Shown one piece after another: positions 8,592-16,182 of a DNA stretch of 30,683 bases (position 1 is its first letter; each line of letters begins with the position of its first letter). The DNA is from an uncultured Eggerthella sp. (GTDB lineage: Bacteria; Actinomycetota; Coriobacteriia; Coriobacteriales; Eggerthellaceae). The stretch covers positions 1-30,683 of the forward strand of contig URJE01000010.1 in assembly GCA_900547965.1 (NCBI GenBank), read 5' to 3'. The notes under the pieces are model-generated. The model was not told the origin of the DNA and did no database searches. It saw only the letters and a list, made by a program, of their open reading frames with translations. Made by a program: the position numbers and the translations under genes.

Positions 8592-9359
8592 ATGTCCATC
8601 ACGTACGATTTCTCGGGAAAAACAGCTGTCATTACTGGCTCGGCGCGCGGCATCGGGCGGCGCATTGCAGAACGATTCTACGAGGTGGGCGCCAACGTTG
8701 CCTTGTGCAGCATTTCACCAAACGGCAAAGAAGAGCTGATGCAGGAAATCGCTGGCGACGACCGTAGCCGCATCATGGCAAAACCCGTCAATATGACGCA
8801 GATCGACCAAATCAGGGCATTCTTCGAAGCGGTAGTGGAAAAGTTCGGCTCATTCGACATCTTGGTGAACAACGCAGGAATCTTCACAAGTGAGACTATC
8901 GAAACCGTTACCGAAGCCGATTGGGAACGCGTAATGGACACAAACCTGAAGTCGATGATCTTCGCCAGCCAATGGTTTGCACACTACAACCGGGAGCACG
9001 GCGCAGGCGGCAGCATCGTGAACATCGCTTCGGTTTCCAGCGTTACCTATATCCCGCACAACCTGCTATACAACATCAGCAAGGCAGGCGTGGTCACTCT
9101 TACCAAAACGCTCGCACGCGATCTGGGCCCTTCAAACATCCGCGTGAACGCCGTGGGGCCGGGCAGTGTTCCCACCGACCTGAATGCGGCCCTGTACGCC
9201 GACAAGCAACGCGAAATTGATTTGTGCAACAAAATCCCACTCGGCCGCCGTGGCACCAAGGACGATATCGCCAACTGCGTGCTGTTCTTGGCGGCTGATG
9301 AGTCCTCGTATCTGACAGGGCAGGTACTATTCGCCGAAGGAGGCTGGTTATTGGCTTAG
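8592..9359 (+). CDS. Short-chain dehydrogenase/reductase (SDR), substrate unknown
   Basis: The only plus-strand gene. The start is the ATG at 8592, preceded by AGGAGG eight bases upstream; the frame is open to 8460 but that part is not SDR-like. The 255-residue product shows a classical SDR Rossmann fold: TGSARGIG (NAD(P) binding, about residues 13-20), NNAG (about 90), the catalytic Ser in VNIASVSS and Tyr-x-x-x-Lys in LYNISKAG, then the PG segment and a C-terminal YLTGQVLFAEGGW. This matches FabG-like or sugar/steroid alcohol dehydrogenases. Gut relatives of this order carry hydroxysteroid dehydrogenases in the same family, but nothing here fixes the substrate. It is transcribed divergently from pgi. 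Confidence 0.88.
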   Translation: MSITYDFSGKTAVITGSARGIGRRIAERFYEVGANVALCSISPNGKEELMQEIAGDDRSRIMAKPVNMTQIDQIRAFFEAVVEKFGSFDILVNNAGIFTSETIETVTEADWERVMDTNLKSMIFASQWFAHYNREHGAGGSIVNIASVSSVTYIPHNLLYNISKAGVVTLTKTLARDLGPSNIRVNAVGPGSVPTDLNAALYADKQREIDLCNKIPLGRRGTKDDIANCVLFLAADESSYLTGQVLFAEGGWLLA

Positions 9360-9404
9360 GGGCATCGCCTTTGGATGGGCGCCGTGCCTCTGCGATGCAC
9401 ATCA

Positions 9405-9427
9405 ACTCCCTTTTCGGGGGCGTTTTG
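9405..9427 (+). terminator. Weak candidate terminator after the SDR gene
   Basis: CTCCC, a five-base TTTTC loop and GGGGG (one G-T pair) are followed by CGTTTT. It lies 46 bases after the SDR stop. The stem is short, so this is tentative. A second possible stem, GCATCGC/GCGATGC, lies at 9362-9398. Confidence 0.4.
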
Positions 9428-9469
9428 CACAGTAGTGGCCCGTACCGATCCTGTTGGGGTTAAGTTGCG

Positions 9470-9490
9470 GACACACTTTTCTGCCTATAA
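9470..9490. repeat. Direct repeat copy 1 (GACACACTTTT-N3-CCTATAA)
   Basis: The 21-base block starts GACACACTTTT and ends CCTATAA with three variable bases between. A second copy in the same orientation lies at 9546-9566, 76 bases away, with 18 of 21 positions identical. The hairpin at 9511-9540 sits between the two. They could be mobile-element end remnants or protein-binding sites. Confidence 0.7.
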
Positions 9491-9510
9491 CCCGACTTTT
9501 CGACATAGAA

Positions 9511-9540
9511 AAAGGGCATTGACCTGTGCCAATGCCCTTT
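9511..9540 (-). terminator. Intrinsic terminator, reverse strand
   Basis: An 11-base perfect stem, AAAGGGCATTG with CAATGCCCTTT, has an 8-base loop. On the minus strand the stem is followed by TTTTTCT-like sequence, so it stops leftward transcription. It backs up the tRNA-Phe terminator 50 bases upstream and protects the opposite-strand SDR gene. Confidence 0.75.
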
Positions 9541-9545
9541 AAATA

Positions 9546-9566
9546 GACACACTTTTTGTCCTATAA
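9546..9566. repeat. Direct repeat copy 2 (GACACACTTTT-N3-CCTATAA)
   Basis: Second copy of the block described at 9470-9490, located between the two reverse-strand terminators. Confidence 0.7.
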
Positions 9567-9587
9567 GTTGCAATCGTGCTTATAACG

Positions 9588-9615
9588 TAAAAAAGACCCG
9601 CCGAAGCGGGTCTTT
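9588..9615 (-). terminator. Intrinsic terminator of tRNA-Phe
   Basis: AAAGACCCGC and GCGGGTCTTT form a 10-base stem closed by a CGAA loop (TTCG on the minus strand), followed on the minus strand by TTTT. It lies seven bases after the tRNA 3' end. Confidence 0.88.
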
Positions 9616-9621
9616 GAATTG

Positions 9622-9697
9622 TGGTGGTCGGGGCGGGACTTGAACCCGCGACACGCGGATTTTCAATCCGCTGCTCTACCAGCTGAGCTACCCAACC
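9622..9697 (-). tRNA. tRNA-Phe (anticodon GAA)
   Basis: A 76-base cloverleaf. Acceptor GGTTGGG pairs with CCCGACC, the D arm contains AGCTCAGCTGGTAGAGCA, the anticodon stem GCGGA/TCCGC carries loop TTGAAAA (anticodon GAA), and the T arm contains GGGTTCAAGTCCC. The 3' CCA is encoded. Confidence 0.97.
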
Positions 9698-9725
9698 GAA
9701 AGCATCATATCTGACGCGAGTTGTT

Positions 9726-9754
9726 ATATTACCGATAGGTCTTCTATACGTCAA
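9726..9754 (-). promoter_or_regulatory. Sigma70-type promoter of tRNA-Phe
   Basis: On the minus strand TTGACG (9749-9754) and TAATAT (9726-9731) are separated by exactly 17 bases. The -10 lies about 28 bases before the tRNA 5' end, giving a short processed leader. Confidence 0.8.
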
Positions 9755-9880
9755 GACTTTTATGCAACAAATATTTCAAGCTGTGCCTAAGACCCGCGAT
9801 AACCTGCAGATAGATTATCAGATCATTCCATTTTCCCTGATGAGCACAAACAACGAATCGCGACACCAACGAGTGCGGGT

Positions 9881-9915
9881 AAAAAATCGAGGCACCCACA
9901 ATGGATGCCTCGATT
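9881..9915 (-). terminator. Intrinsic terminator of purD
   Basis: AATCGAGGCA (9885-9894) pairs with TGCCTCGATT (9906-9915), with a small inner CCA/TGG stem, followed by T6 on the minus strand. It begins just after the purD stop. The 183 bases between here and the tRNA-Phe 5' end (9698-9880) hold the tRNA promoter and nothing else I can support. Confidence 0.9.
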
Positions 9916-9926
9916 CGATAAACAGC

Positions 9927-11219
9927 CTATTCCCAAGCAGAACGGCCTTGCAGCGCGCGGCGACCGATATCGGAACGATACTGAACGCCCTCGAACTTGA
10001 TGAGTTCACATGCTTCATAGGCGCGGTTGCGAGCCTCTTCGAACGTATCGCCCAGGGCAACTACATTCAGAACGCGACCACCGGCGGTAATGAGCTCACC
10101 GTCGGGATTTAACGCCGTTCCAGCATGGAAAACAATAACGTCCTCAAGATCTTGAGCCTCTTCCACGCCAAGGATAACCTTGCCCTTTTCATACGATCCC
10201 GGATAGCCTTCGCTTGCCAAAACAACGCTCACTGCCCATTTATCGGACCAGGAAAGAACAATATCCTCGGGACGACCTTCCGCAACAGCAAGCATGATGT
10301 TTACCAGATCGCCTTCGAGGCGGGGCAGCACTACCTGAGTTTCAGGATCGCCGAAGCGCGCATTGAATTCCAGCACCTTCGGGCCTTCAGGCGTAAGCAT
10401 GAACCCGCCATACAGGCAGCCGCGATAATCGTTTTCGAACGGGGCATTTGCCGTAGCGGCAGCAGACTGCTCCATGATGGAAACCATAGTTGCCATTTCT
10501 TCTTCAGTAACGATAGGCACAGGAGAATACACGCCCATGCCGCCCGTGTTGGGACCAAGGTCGCCATCGTAGGCGCGCTTGTGGTCTTGAGCGGGAGCCA
10601 TGCAGAATGCCTTGCCGTTGGAAACGAAAGCCAAAAGCGAGCACTCGGGGCCAGTCAGCATTTCTTCCACAACAACGGTCTGGCCTGCATCGCCGAAGCT
10701 GCCATCAAAGCAAGCCTCGACAGCATCGAGCGCCATATCAAGCGTTTCGGCAACCACAACGCCCTTGCCAGCGGCAAGGCCGTCAGCCTTAACAACCAAT
10801 GGAGCGCCCAGCTCTTCGCAGTATGCGCGAGCCGAAGCTGCGTCGGTGAAGCTCTGGTAGCGTGCCGTAGGAATACCGTTTGCATCCATGAAGCGCTTGG
10901 AATAGGTTTTGGAGCCTTCCAGCTGAGCACCTTGCGCATCAGGGCCGAACACGGGAATGCCCGCTTCGCGAAGAACATCGGCAACGCCGGCAACAAGGGG
11001 AGCCTCAGGACCGATTACCACCAGTTCGATGTCGTGATCCTGGGCAAATGCGAGCACCGCTTGAGCGTCTTCAGCATTGAGATCCTTAACGTTGCGAGCG
11101 ATGTTTGCCGTACCGCCATTACCGGGAGCCACGTACAGCTCGGTGCAACGAGGCGATTTCGCAAGCGCCCACGAAATAGCATGCTCACGGCCACCGCCGC
11201 CAAGAACCAGAATGTTCAT
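9927..11219 (-). CDS. purD: Phosphoribosylamine-glycine ligase (GAR synthetase)
   Basis: PurD joins phosphoribosylamine and glycine with ATP, the second step of de novo purine synthesis, in the cytosol. The 430-residue length is typical. Visible motifs: N-terminal MNILVLGGGGREHA, ATP-grasp segments KADGLAAGKGVVV and VVEEML, DHKRAYDGDLGPNTGGMG, and metal-binding FNARFGDPETQ. The ATG at 11219 starts the conserved N-terminus, with GAAAGG upstream. It follows purA in the same direction, but the terminator at 11245-11283 lies between them, so it may be transcribed separately or by partial read-through. Confidence 0.97.
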   Translation of the reverse strand: MNILVLGGGGREHAISWALAKSPRCTELYVAPGNGGTANIARNVKDLNAEDAQAVLAFAQDHDIELVVIGPEAPLVAGVADVLREAGIPVFGPDAQGAQLEGSKTYSKRFMDANGIPTARYQSFTDAASARAYCEELGAPLVVKADGLAAGKGVVVAETLDMALDAVEACFDGSFGDAGQTVVVEEMLTGPECSLLAFVSNGKAFCMAPAQDHKRAYDGDLGPNTGGMGVYSPVPIVTEEEMATMVSIMEQSAAATANAPFENDYRGCLYGGFMLTPEGPKVLEFNARFGDPETQVVLPRLEGDLVNIMLAVAEGRPEDIVLSWSDKWAVSVVLASEGYPGSYEKGKVILGVEEAQDLEDVIVFHAGTALNPDGELITAGGRVLNVVALGDTFEEARNRAYEACELIKFEGVQYRSDIGRRALQGRSAWE

Positions 11220-11244
11220 GGTTCAAACCTTTCTTGTTTGATGC

Positions 11245-11283
11245 CAAAAAGCACCCCCGCAGGTTATTCCGCGAAGGTGCTTT
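11245..11283 (-). terminator. Intrinsic terminator between purA and purD
   Basis: AAAGCACC and GGTGCTTT form the outer stem, with an imperfect inner CGCGG/CCTGCG stem and T5 on the minus strand. It lies in the 98-base purA-purD gap. Confidence 0.8.
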
Positions 11284-11317
11284 GCTTGTTTTGCTTTACT
11301 GGGTGAAGCCCATATTG

Positions 11318-12613
11318 TTAGCGGCTCTCCCAGCCATTGAAGATAGTCTGGTTGCGATCGGGACCAACAGCGATGATGGACGCCTTTACGCCAGAAACCT
11401 CTTCAAGATACTTAACGTAGCTCTGCGCATTTGCGGGCAGGTCTTCGAACTTCTTGCAATCGGAGATATCGACGCCCTCCCAGCCAGGAAGCTCTTCGTA
11501 GATAGGCGTTACGTTCTTCGGATAGATAACCGAATGCTGCATGGGGAAGTAATCGTAACGCTGACCGTCTGCCTCGTAGGCAACGCATACCTTGATACGG
11601 GGAACACAGGAAAGAACGTCAAGCTTGGTAAGAGCCATGTCGGTCATGGAGTTGACCTCTACCGCGTAGCGAGCCTGAACCGCGTCGAACCAACCGCAGC
11701 GGCGCTTACGACCGGTGGTCACACCGTATTCGCCGCCCGTCTTGCACAGAAGTTCACCGGTTTCATCATGGAGTTCCGTGGGGAACGGACCGGAGCCAAC
11801 ACGCGTGATGTAAGCCTTAGCAATGCCCAAAACCTTGCCGATCGCCTTCGGGCCCACGCCGGAACCGGTGGGCGCACCGCCCGCACAGCAAGAAGAAGAG
11901 GTTACGAACGGGTAGGTGCCGTGATCAACGTCGAGCATGGTGCCCTGAGCGCCTTCGAACAGCACGTTCTTGCCAGCACGGAGCTCTGCATTCAGCAGCT
12001 GCGTGGTTTCGGCCATGTGGGCGCGCATAACGTCGGCGTAGGGGAGATACATCTCGCAGATTTGATCAACCGTATAAGGTTCAAGATCGTAGATCTTGGT
12101 AAGAACCTGGTTCTTCAGGAACAGGGCAGCTTCAACCTTTTCACGGAAGATCTTTTCATCGAGCAAGTCCTGAACGCGGATACCGCAACGAGAAATTTTA
12201 TCTTCGTAAGCAGGGCCGATACCACGCTTGGTGGTGCCGATCTTGTGCTTGCCCAGATGACGCTCAGACGCACCATCGAGATCGATGTGGTACGGCATGA
12301 TGATGTGAGCGTCACAGGAAATGCGCAAACGATCGCAGGAAAAGCCTTCGCCCTGTAGCATGTTCATCTCTTCAACGAGAACCTTCGGGTCGATAACGCA
12401 ACCGTTGCCGATAACAGGCGTGATGTGATCGTACATAACGCCAGAAGGAATCAGATGAAGCGCCAGCTTGGTATCACCGTGGATAACCGTGTGGCCTGCG
12501 TTGTTTCCGCCCTGGTAACGAACAACATAATCGTAGTCGCTCGCAATAAGGTCAGTGATCTTGCCTTTGCCCTCGTCGCCCCACTGGGCGCCAAGGAGAA
12601 CCGTGCTTGGCAT
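11318..12613 (-). CDS. purA: Adenylosuccinate synthetase
   Basis: PurA condenses IMP and aspartate using GTP to give adenylosuccinate, the first step from IMP to AMP. The 431-residue product begins MPSTVLLGAQWGDEGKGK, the GTP-binding N-terminus, and retains NNAGHTVIHGDTKLALHLIPSG, GTTKRGIGPAYEDK, FEGAQGTMLDVDHGTYPFVTSS and TTGRKRRCGWFD. The frame is open to 12673, but ATG 12613 fits the family and has AAAGGA upstream. purA near dnaB is a common origin-proximal arrangement. Confidence 0.97.
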   Translation of the reverse strand: MPSTVLLGAQWGDEGKGKITDLIASDYDYVVRYQGGNNAGHTVIHGDTKLALHLIPSGVMYDHITPVIGNGCVIDPKVLVEEMNMLQGEGFSCDRLRISCDAHIIMPYHIDLDGASERHLGKHKIGTTKRGIGPAYEDKISRCGIRVQDLLDEKIFREKVEAALFLKNQVLTKIYDLEPYTVDQICEMYLPYADVMRAHMAETTQLLNAELRAGKNVLFEGAQGTMLDVDHGTYPFVTSSSCCAGGAPTGSGVGPKAIGKVLGIAKAYITRVGSGPFPTELHDETGELLCKTGGEYGVTTGRKRRCGWFDAVQARYAVEVNSMTDMALTKLDVLSCVPRIKVCVAYEADGQRYDYFPMQHSVIYPKNVTPIYEELPGWEGVDISDCKKFEDLPANAQSYVKYLEEVSGVKASIIAVGPDRNQTIFNGWESR

Positions 12614-12694
12614 GAAAGGTCCTTTCGATGTTTCAATAATTAGCCAGGCGCAACGCACCAAAGCGCGCAACAAGCCCTAGCAACCAAAATCATA

Positions 12695-14905
12695 CTACAG
12701 TTGAATCAAATTGCTTCGCGGATCAACAGTTCCCATCAAGGCTGCAACGTCCGAATGGCACGTAAATAAGATTACCTGCCGATACCGCGCCAATTCCGCC
12801 AAAGCGCGGGCAGCTTGAGTGCGCCGTTCATCGTCGAAATTGACCAATATGTCGTCGCACAGCACAGGAAGACCACGACCAACATTGACAGCCGAAAGAA
12901 GGAGGGCAATGCGCAGGCTCAAATACAACTGCTGACGCGTACCCAGCGAAAGAAGATGAGGTGGACGCACGGTTTTAACCGCATCAATCACTTCCAGTTC
13001 GCCCTGGGCGTTCATACGCACCTGCTGCCAGGCACCATCGGTCATCTGCGAGAGCAAGCGCGAAGCAGTGCGGTATACCTCGGGTTGGCTTTTGCGCTCC
13101 CATTCGGCAATTGCCGCCTCAAGGGACCGCTTGGCAATGAACAGCACCGAGAGCCTTCGATACGTTTCTCGCAGACGCGCCTCCACCTCTTCGCACTTGA
13201 ACTTTGCCTCGTCGAAATCGGTTGAGCTGCGAGCGGCAGCCAAACGCTCCGACAGCTCTCCATACTGGCGATCGGTTTCAGCCGCCATAGCCGCCGTCTT
13301 AGCGCGGTCCTGCTCTTTGCGCTCAATTGCTTGGGATATCACCTCCAGCGATGCGCCATCGTCGAAGCCCGCCTTGCGACACAGCTCCACGCGTTGGTTT
13401 TTGCATTCAGCCAATTCCTTGCGAAGGCTTGCGCACTGAAGAGAACGCGCTTGATGGTTCAGGTTTTCCGTTGCGCACGAGGTGCGGTAATCATCGAGCT
13501 GGTCGAACAATCGGCGGGCGCGGCAAAGAGAGCCAGCGGCGGCCTTTAAGCCGTTTGCCTCCAAGAAACTCACGACTTGGGCGTCGAAATCACGGAGCGA
13601 CCGTTCGCAAGCCTCCACCGTTTTCTTGTCCTGCTGAACCACCCAGTCGCGCTTCTTAAGCTCCTCTTCAAGCTCATCTTCACCAGGAATCGGCTTCAAC
13701 GCCATCGAAACACCTGCCGCACCGATTACCAGGGCAAACGCAACCAATGCCACCCCAGCAATCAGGTAAGAGATACCGCCATGATCAGGGGAGCTGTACA
13801 AAACAAACGAACCGGCGAACGCCATAAGCAGCGTTAACGACAATGCCAATCCGAGCTTCACCTTGCGCTGCGAAGCAAACTGATTCTTGCTGTCGGCGGC
13901 CTTTGCCCGCTCGGCGAACACTTCGTAATCCGACTGAGAGCGAACGGCGTCCATACGTGCAGCATCTAGAGAATGCTCCAGTTTCGCGCGGCGGCGCTCG
14001 AAATCGTCGAGGCTATCTGCGAGCCGATACTGATCTTCTCTGCTCAAACCGACCAGCTCGGTGAGCTCGAGTGGCGGGTCGCCCTCATGCTTAGAAGCTT
14101 CGTCCTCCAAACGCAACGCCTCATGGAGCGATGCGCGCGACTCCTCGATGGAGCGATCGATTTCACCTATGCGAGCGCAGAGTGTTTTCAGCCCTTCTAT
14201 TTCCGCATTAAGCTGCTGCTGCGTTTCTGCAAGCAGGTCTCTCCGCGGGCCCCACGAGGCGAGCGTTTTCTCCTGCGCTCGCAGCGCATCAGCCTCTTCG
14301 CGCCCTTGATGAACCAACTCGCGCAGACGCAGACGTTCTTCTGTTAAGTTAGGCACCGAATTCGGGTTCTTAGCGGAACGGGAAAGCTCCTGCTTGATAC
14401 GCTCGTTCACTTCGTCAAGCGCATGAGCAGGGGAAGACCCCGTACCAGAACCAGCGGTAAGCAAATGGGCCGTTACTTCGTTATGACGATCGAGGCGCAA
14501 AAGCTCATCGCTCGTTAGCGCGAAAATGGTGTTGTAGGTTTCCTGGTCGATATCGGCGAGCAACCCTGCAGGAACGGTTATCCCTTCGCTGTTCTTGGCT
14601 CGCTTGACCTCAGACACTTCGCCAGTCGAGCTGTCGCGGAAGAAGAGGCTCCCTACGCGCTCTGCCGATTCGGGGCGATACGGATTGCCCTGTCCCCTAG
14701 AGCTCGGCCAGCCGAACAGAACGCCCTTCACCAATTCATTGAGCGTGGTTTTGCCAGCTTCGTTAGGACCGTACACCACATTCAGACCAGGTGAAAATGG
14801 ACCCACAATGGTGTTCGAGAACTTCCCGAAACTCGACATTTTCACATGCTCAAGGAAGAGAGGGCTAATGCGCATTTCGTCACTGGTATTTTTCTTTTCG
14901 CCCAT
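12695..14905 (-). CDS. AAA-family ATPase with internal membrane segment (YhaN-like, SMC/Rad50 type)
   Basis: The 736-residue protein starts with an SMC/RecF-like ATPase half: Walker A GPNEAGKTT at about 46-54 after 'LNVVYGPNE'. Two long coiled coils follow (about 160-345 and 410-600), then the second ATPase half with the Walker B VLCDDILVNFDD and ABC-like LSLGTRQQLYLSLRIALLL. Two hydrophobic helices (about 350-370 and 378-402) sit in the middle, where Rad50/SbcC has its zinc hook; a membrane anchor at this point is the YhaN pattern. It begins in the TAATG overlap with the metallophosphoesterase gene, giving a YhaO-YhaN pair analogous to SbcD-SbcC/Mre11-Rad50. Role is inferred as DNA-end processing. 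Confidence 0.85.
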   Translation of the reverse strand: MGEKKNTSDEMRISPLFLEHVKMSSFGKFSNTIVGPFSPGLNVVYGPNEAGKTTLNELVKGVLFGWPSSRGQGNPYRPESAERVGSLFFRDSSTGEVSEVKRAKNSEGITVPAGLLADIDQETYNTIFALTSDELLRLDRHNEVTAHLLTAGSGTGSSPAHALDEVNERIKQELSRSAKNPNSVPNLTEERLRLRELVHQGREEADALRAQEKTLASWGPRRDLLAETQQQLNAEIEGLKTLCARIGEIDRSIEESRASLHEALRLEDEASKHEGDPPLELTELVGLSREDQYRLADSLDDFERRRAKLEHSLDAARMDAVRSQSDYEVFAERAKAADSKNQFASQRKVKLGLALSLTLLMAFAGSFVLYSSPDHGGISYLIAGVALVAFALVIGAAGVSMALKPIPGEDELEEELKKRDWVVQQDKKTVEACERSLRDFDAQVVSFLEANGLKAAAGSLCRARRLFDQLDDYRTSCATENLNHQARSLQCASLRKELAECKNQRVELCRKAGFDDGASLEVISQAIERKEQDRAKTAAMAAETDRQYGELSERLAAARSSTDFDEAKFKCEEVEARLRETYRRLSVLFIAKRSLEAAIAEWERKSQPEVYRTASRLLSQMTDGAWQQVRMNAQGELEVIDAVKTVRPPHLLSLGTRQQLYLSLRIALLLSAVNVGRGLPVLCDDILVNFDDERRTQAARALAELARYRQVILFTCHSDVAALMGTVDPRSNLIQL

Positions 14906-16161
14906 TAAGCCTCACGCCCCAACAGATCGAGCACAAGCGTTTCAGCCTCATCGCACAAGGTAGGCATTGCGCGTCCAAGCGTTTTAGGCAAAGGAAGGTC
15001 GCGGCTGCAGAATTCGTCTTCCACACCCTGAAGCGCAGCCGCGTCTCCTTTTCGGTACTCATCGAGCGCACCAAGATACGCTGCAGGGAACAGCCGCTCG
15101 GCACGAAGAGCCTCTTTGTCGAGAGGTGCCGAAGTGCGGCCTTGGATATCATCGATGAAGAAAAACGGGTACGAATCGTTCACCGCCTGGCGAAGGTCGT
15201 CAAGCACATGAGCGTCAAGGCGCGAATGGAGGCTCGTCTTGCCGGTAAGGATCACGCGGAATATCATGCGCTGGCAGCACGCATCGGCATTGGCGGCAAA
15301 CTGCGCAGAAACAATGCGTTCCTGAACATCGGCAACCGTTTGGCACTCAGACACATCCACCTCTAAGCGACACCATTCAACTTGCGCCATGGGAAGGAAG
15401 TCTGCCTGAACGGGGGAGCCTTGCGAAAGCGTAACCTGATACACCCCGTGAGGACCGGTTTCCACCACGCTCCTGCCCTGAGGGCACCCCGAAAAGGCGA
15501 TGCGCGGATCACGAGAAGCAGGCATCAGGCGCGGCTGATGCACATGGCCGCATGCCCAATAATCAACATCGCGCGAAAGCAGGGTTTTAGGTTGCACCGG
15601 CGAGCGGGTAGGATCGATATCGAGGCCTGTATGCAGAACGCCAATCATAAAGGGCGCATGAACGCCCAGCTCACGCTGGGCGGTTTCACGTGAAACCCCT
15701 TCAGAGATATCAACTCCGGCAGGCCAAGACTGGCTGAAATATCCGCGTCCACCGATAAGCGCAAGCGGCTCACCGCCACGTTCGTACAGCGCAAAACCAG
15801 GTTTACCCGCGCCCAACAAATGAGCGTTTTTCGGCAAGGCAGAAAAACTGTTATCCCACGACGTAAAGGGATCATGGTTGCCCGTTACAAAGTACACGGG
15901 GATACCTGCGTCATTGAGCCTTTCCAAGCCCGATACGAACAGCGAAAAATCAGCATACGAAGGGCGCGAGTCATCGAAGATATCACCTGCAACCACCACA
16001 AAGTCGACCCGCTTTTCTATAGCAGTGTCGATAATGCGCCGATACGCATCGGGGATGGCCCTCAGCAGAACGTCGGCCCACAAAGGCGAACTTGCGCGGA
16101 GCCCTTTAAAAGGCGCTCCCAAGTGCAAGTCGGCTGCATGTATGAACGTGATCGTGCTCAA
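14905..16161 (-). CDS. Metallophosphoesterase, DNA repair exonuclease (YhaO/SbcD-like)
   Basis: A 418-residue calcineurin-like phosphoesterase. Metal-binding motifs: DLH (Asp11, His13), GDIFDD (about 59-64), GNHD (about 94-97) and CGHVHQP (about 208), the Mre11/SbcD order. The C-terminal part (about 270-418) is the YhaO-type capping region. It starts 21 bases after the dnaB stop and overlaps the YhaN-like gene by one base, so dnaB, this gene and the ATPase probably share a transcript. A parS-like 16-mer sits inside the coding region at 15682-15697, encoding the VSRET segment. Confidence 0.88.
   Translation of the reverse strand: MSTITFIHAADLHLGAPFKGLRASSPLWADVLLRAIPDAYRRIIDTAIEKRVDFVVVAGDIFDDSRPSYADFSLFVSGLERLNDAGIPVYFVTGNHDPFTSWDNSFSALPKNAHLLGAGKPGFALYERGGEPLALIGGRGYFSQSWPAGVDISEGVSRETAQRELGVHAPFMIGVLHTGLDIDPTRSPVQPKTLLSRDVDYWACGHVHQPRLMPASRDPRIAFSGCPQGRSVVETGPHGVYQVTLSQGSPVQADFLPMAQVEWCRLEVDVSECQTVADVQERIVSAQFAANADACCQRMIFRVILTGKTSLHSRLDAHVLDDLRQAVNDSYPFFFIDDIQGRTSAPLDKEALRAERLFPAAYLGALDEYRKGDAAALQGVEDEFCSRDLPLPKTLGRAMPTLCDEAETLVLDLLGREA
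15682..15697. other. parS-like ParB/Noc-type binding site inside the yhaO-like gene
   Basis: GGTTTCACGTGAAACC is a perfect 16-base palindrome whose central 14 bases, GTTTCACGTGAAAC, equal the bacterial parS consensus (TGTTTCACGTGAAACA). It encodes the GVSRET run on the minus strand. A second site lies at 27727-27742. parS sites within genes near the origin are normal for chromosomal partition systems. Confidence 0.85.
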
Positions 16162-16182
16162 CCCAGCCTGCCTCTCGTAAAA

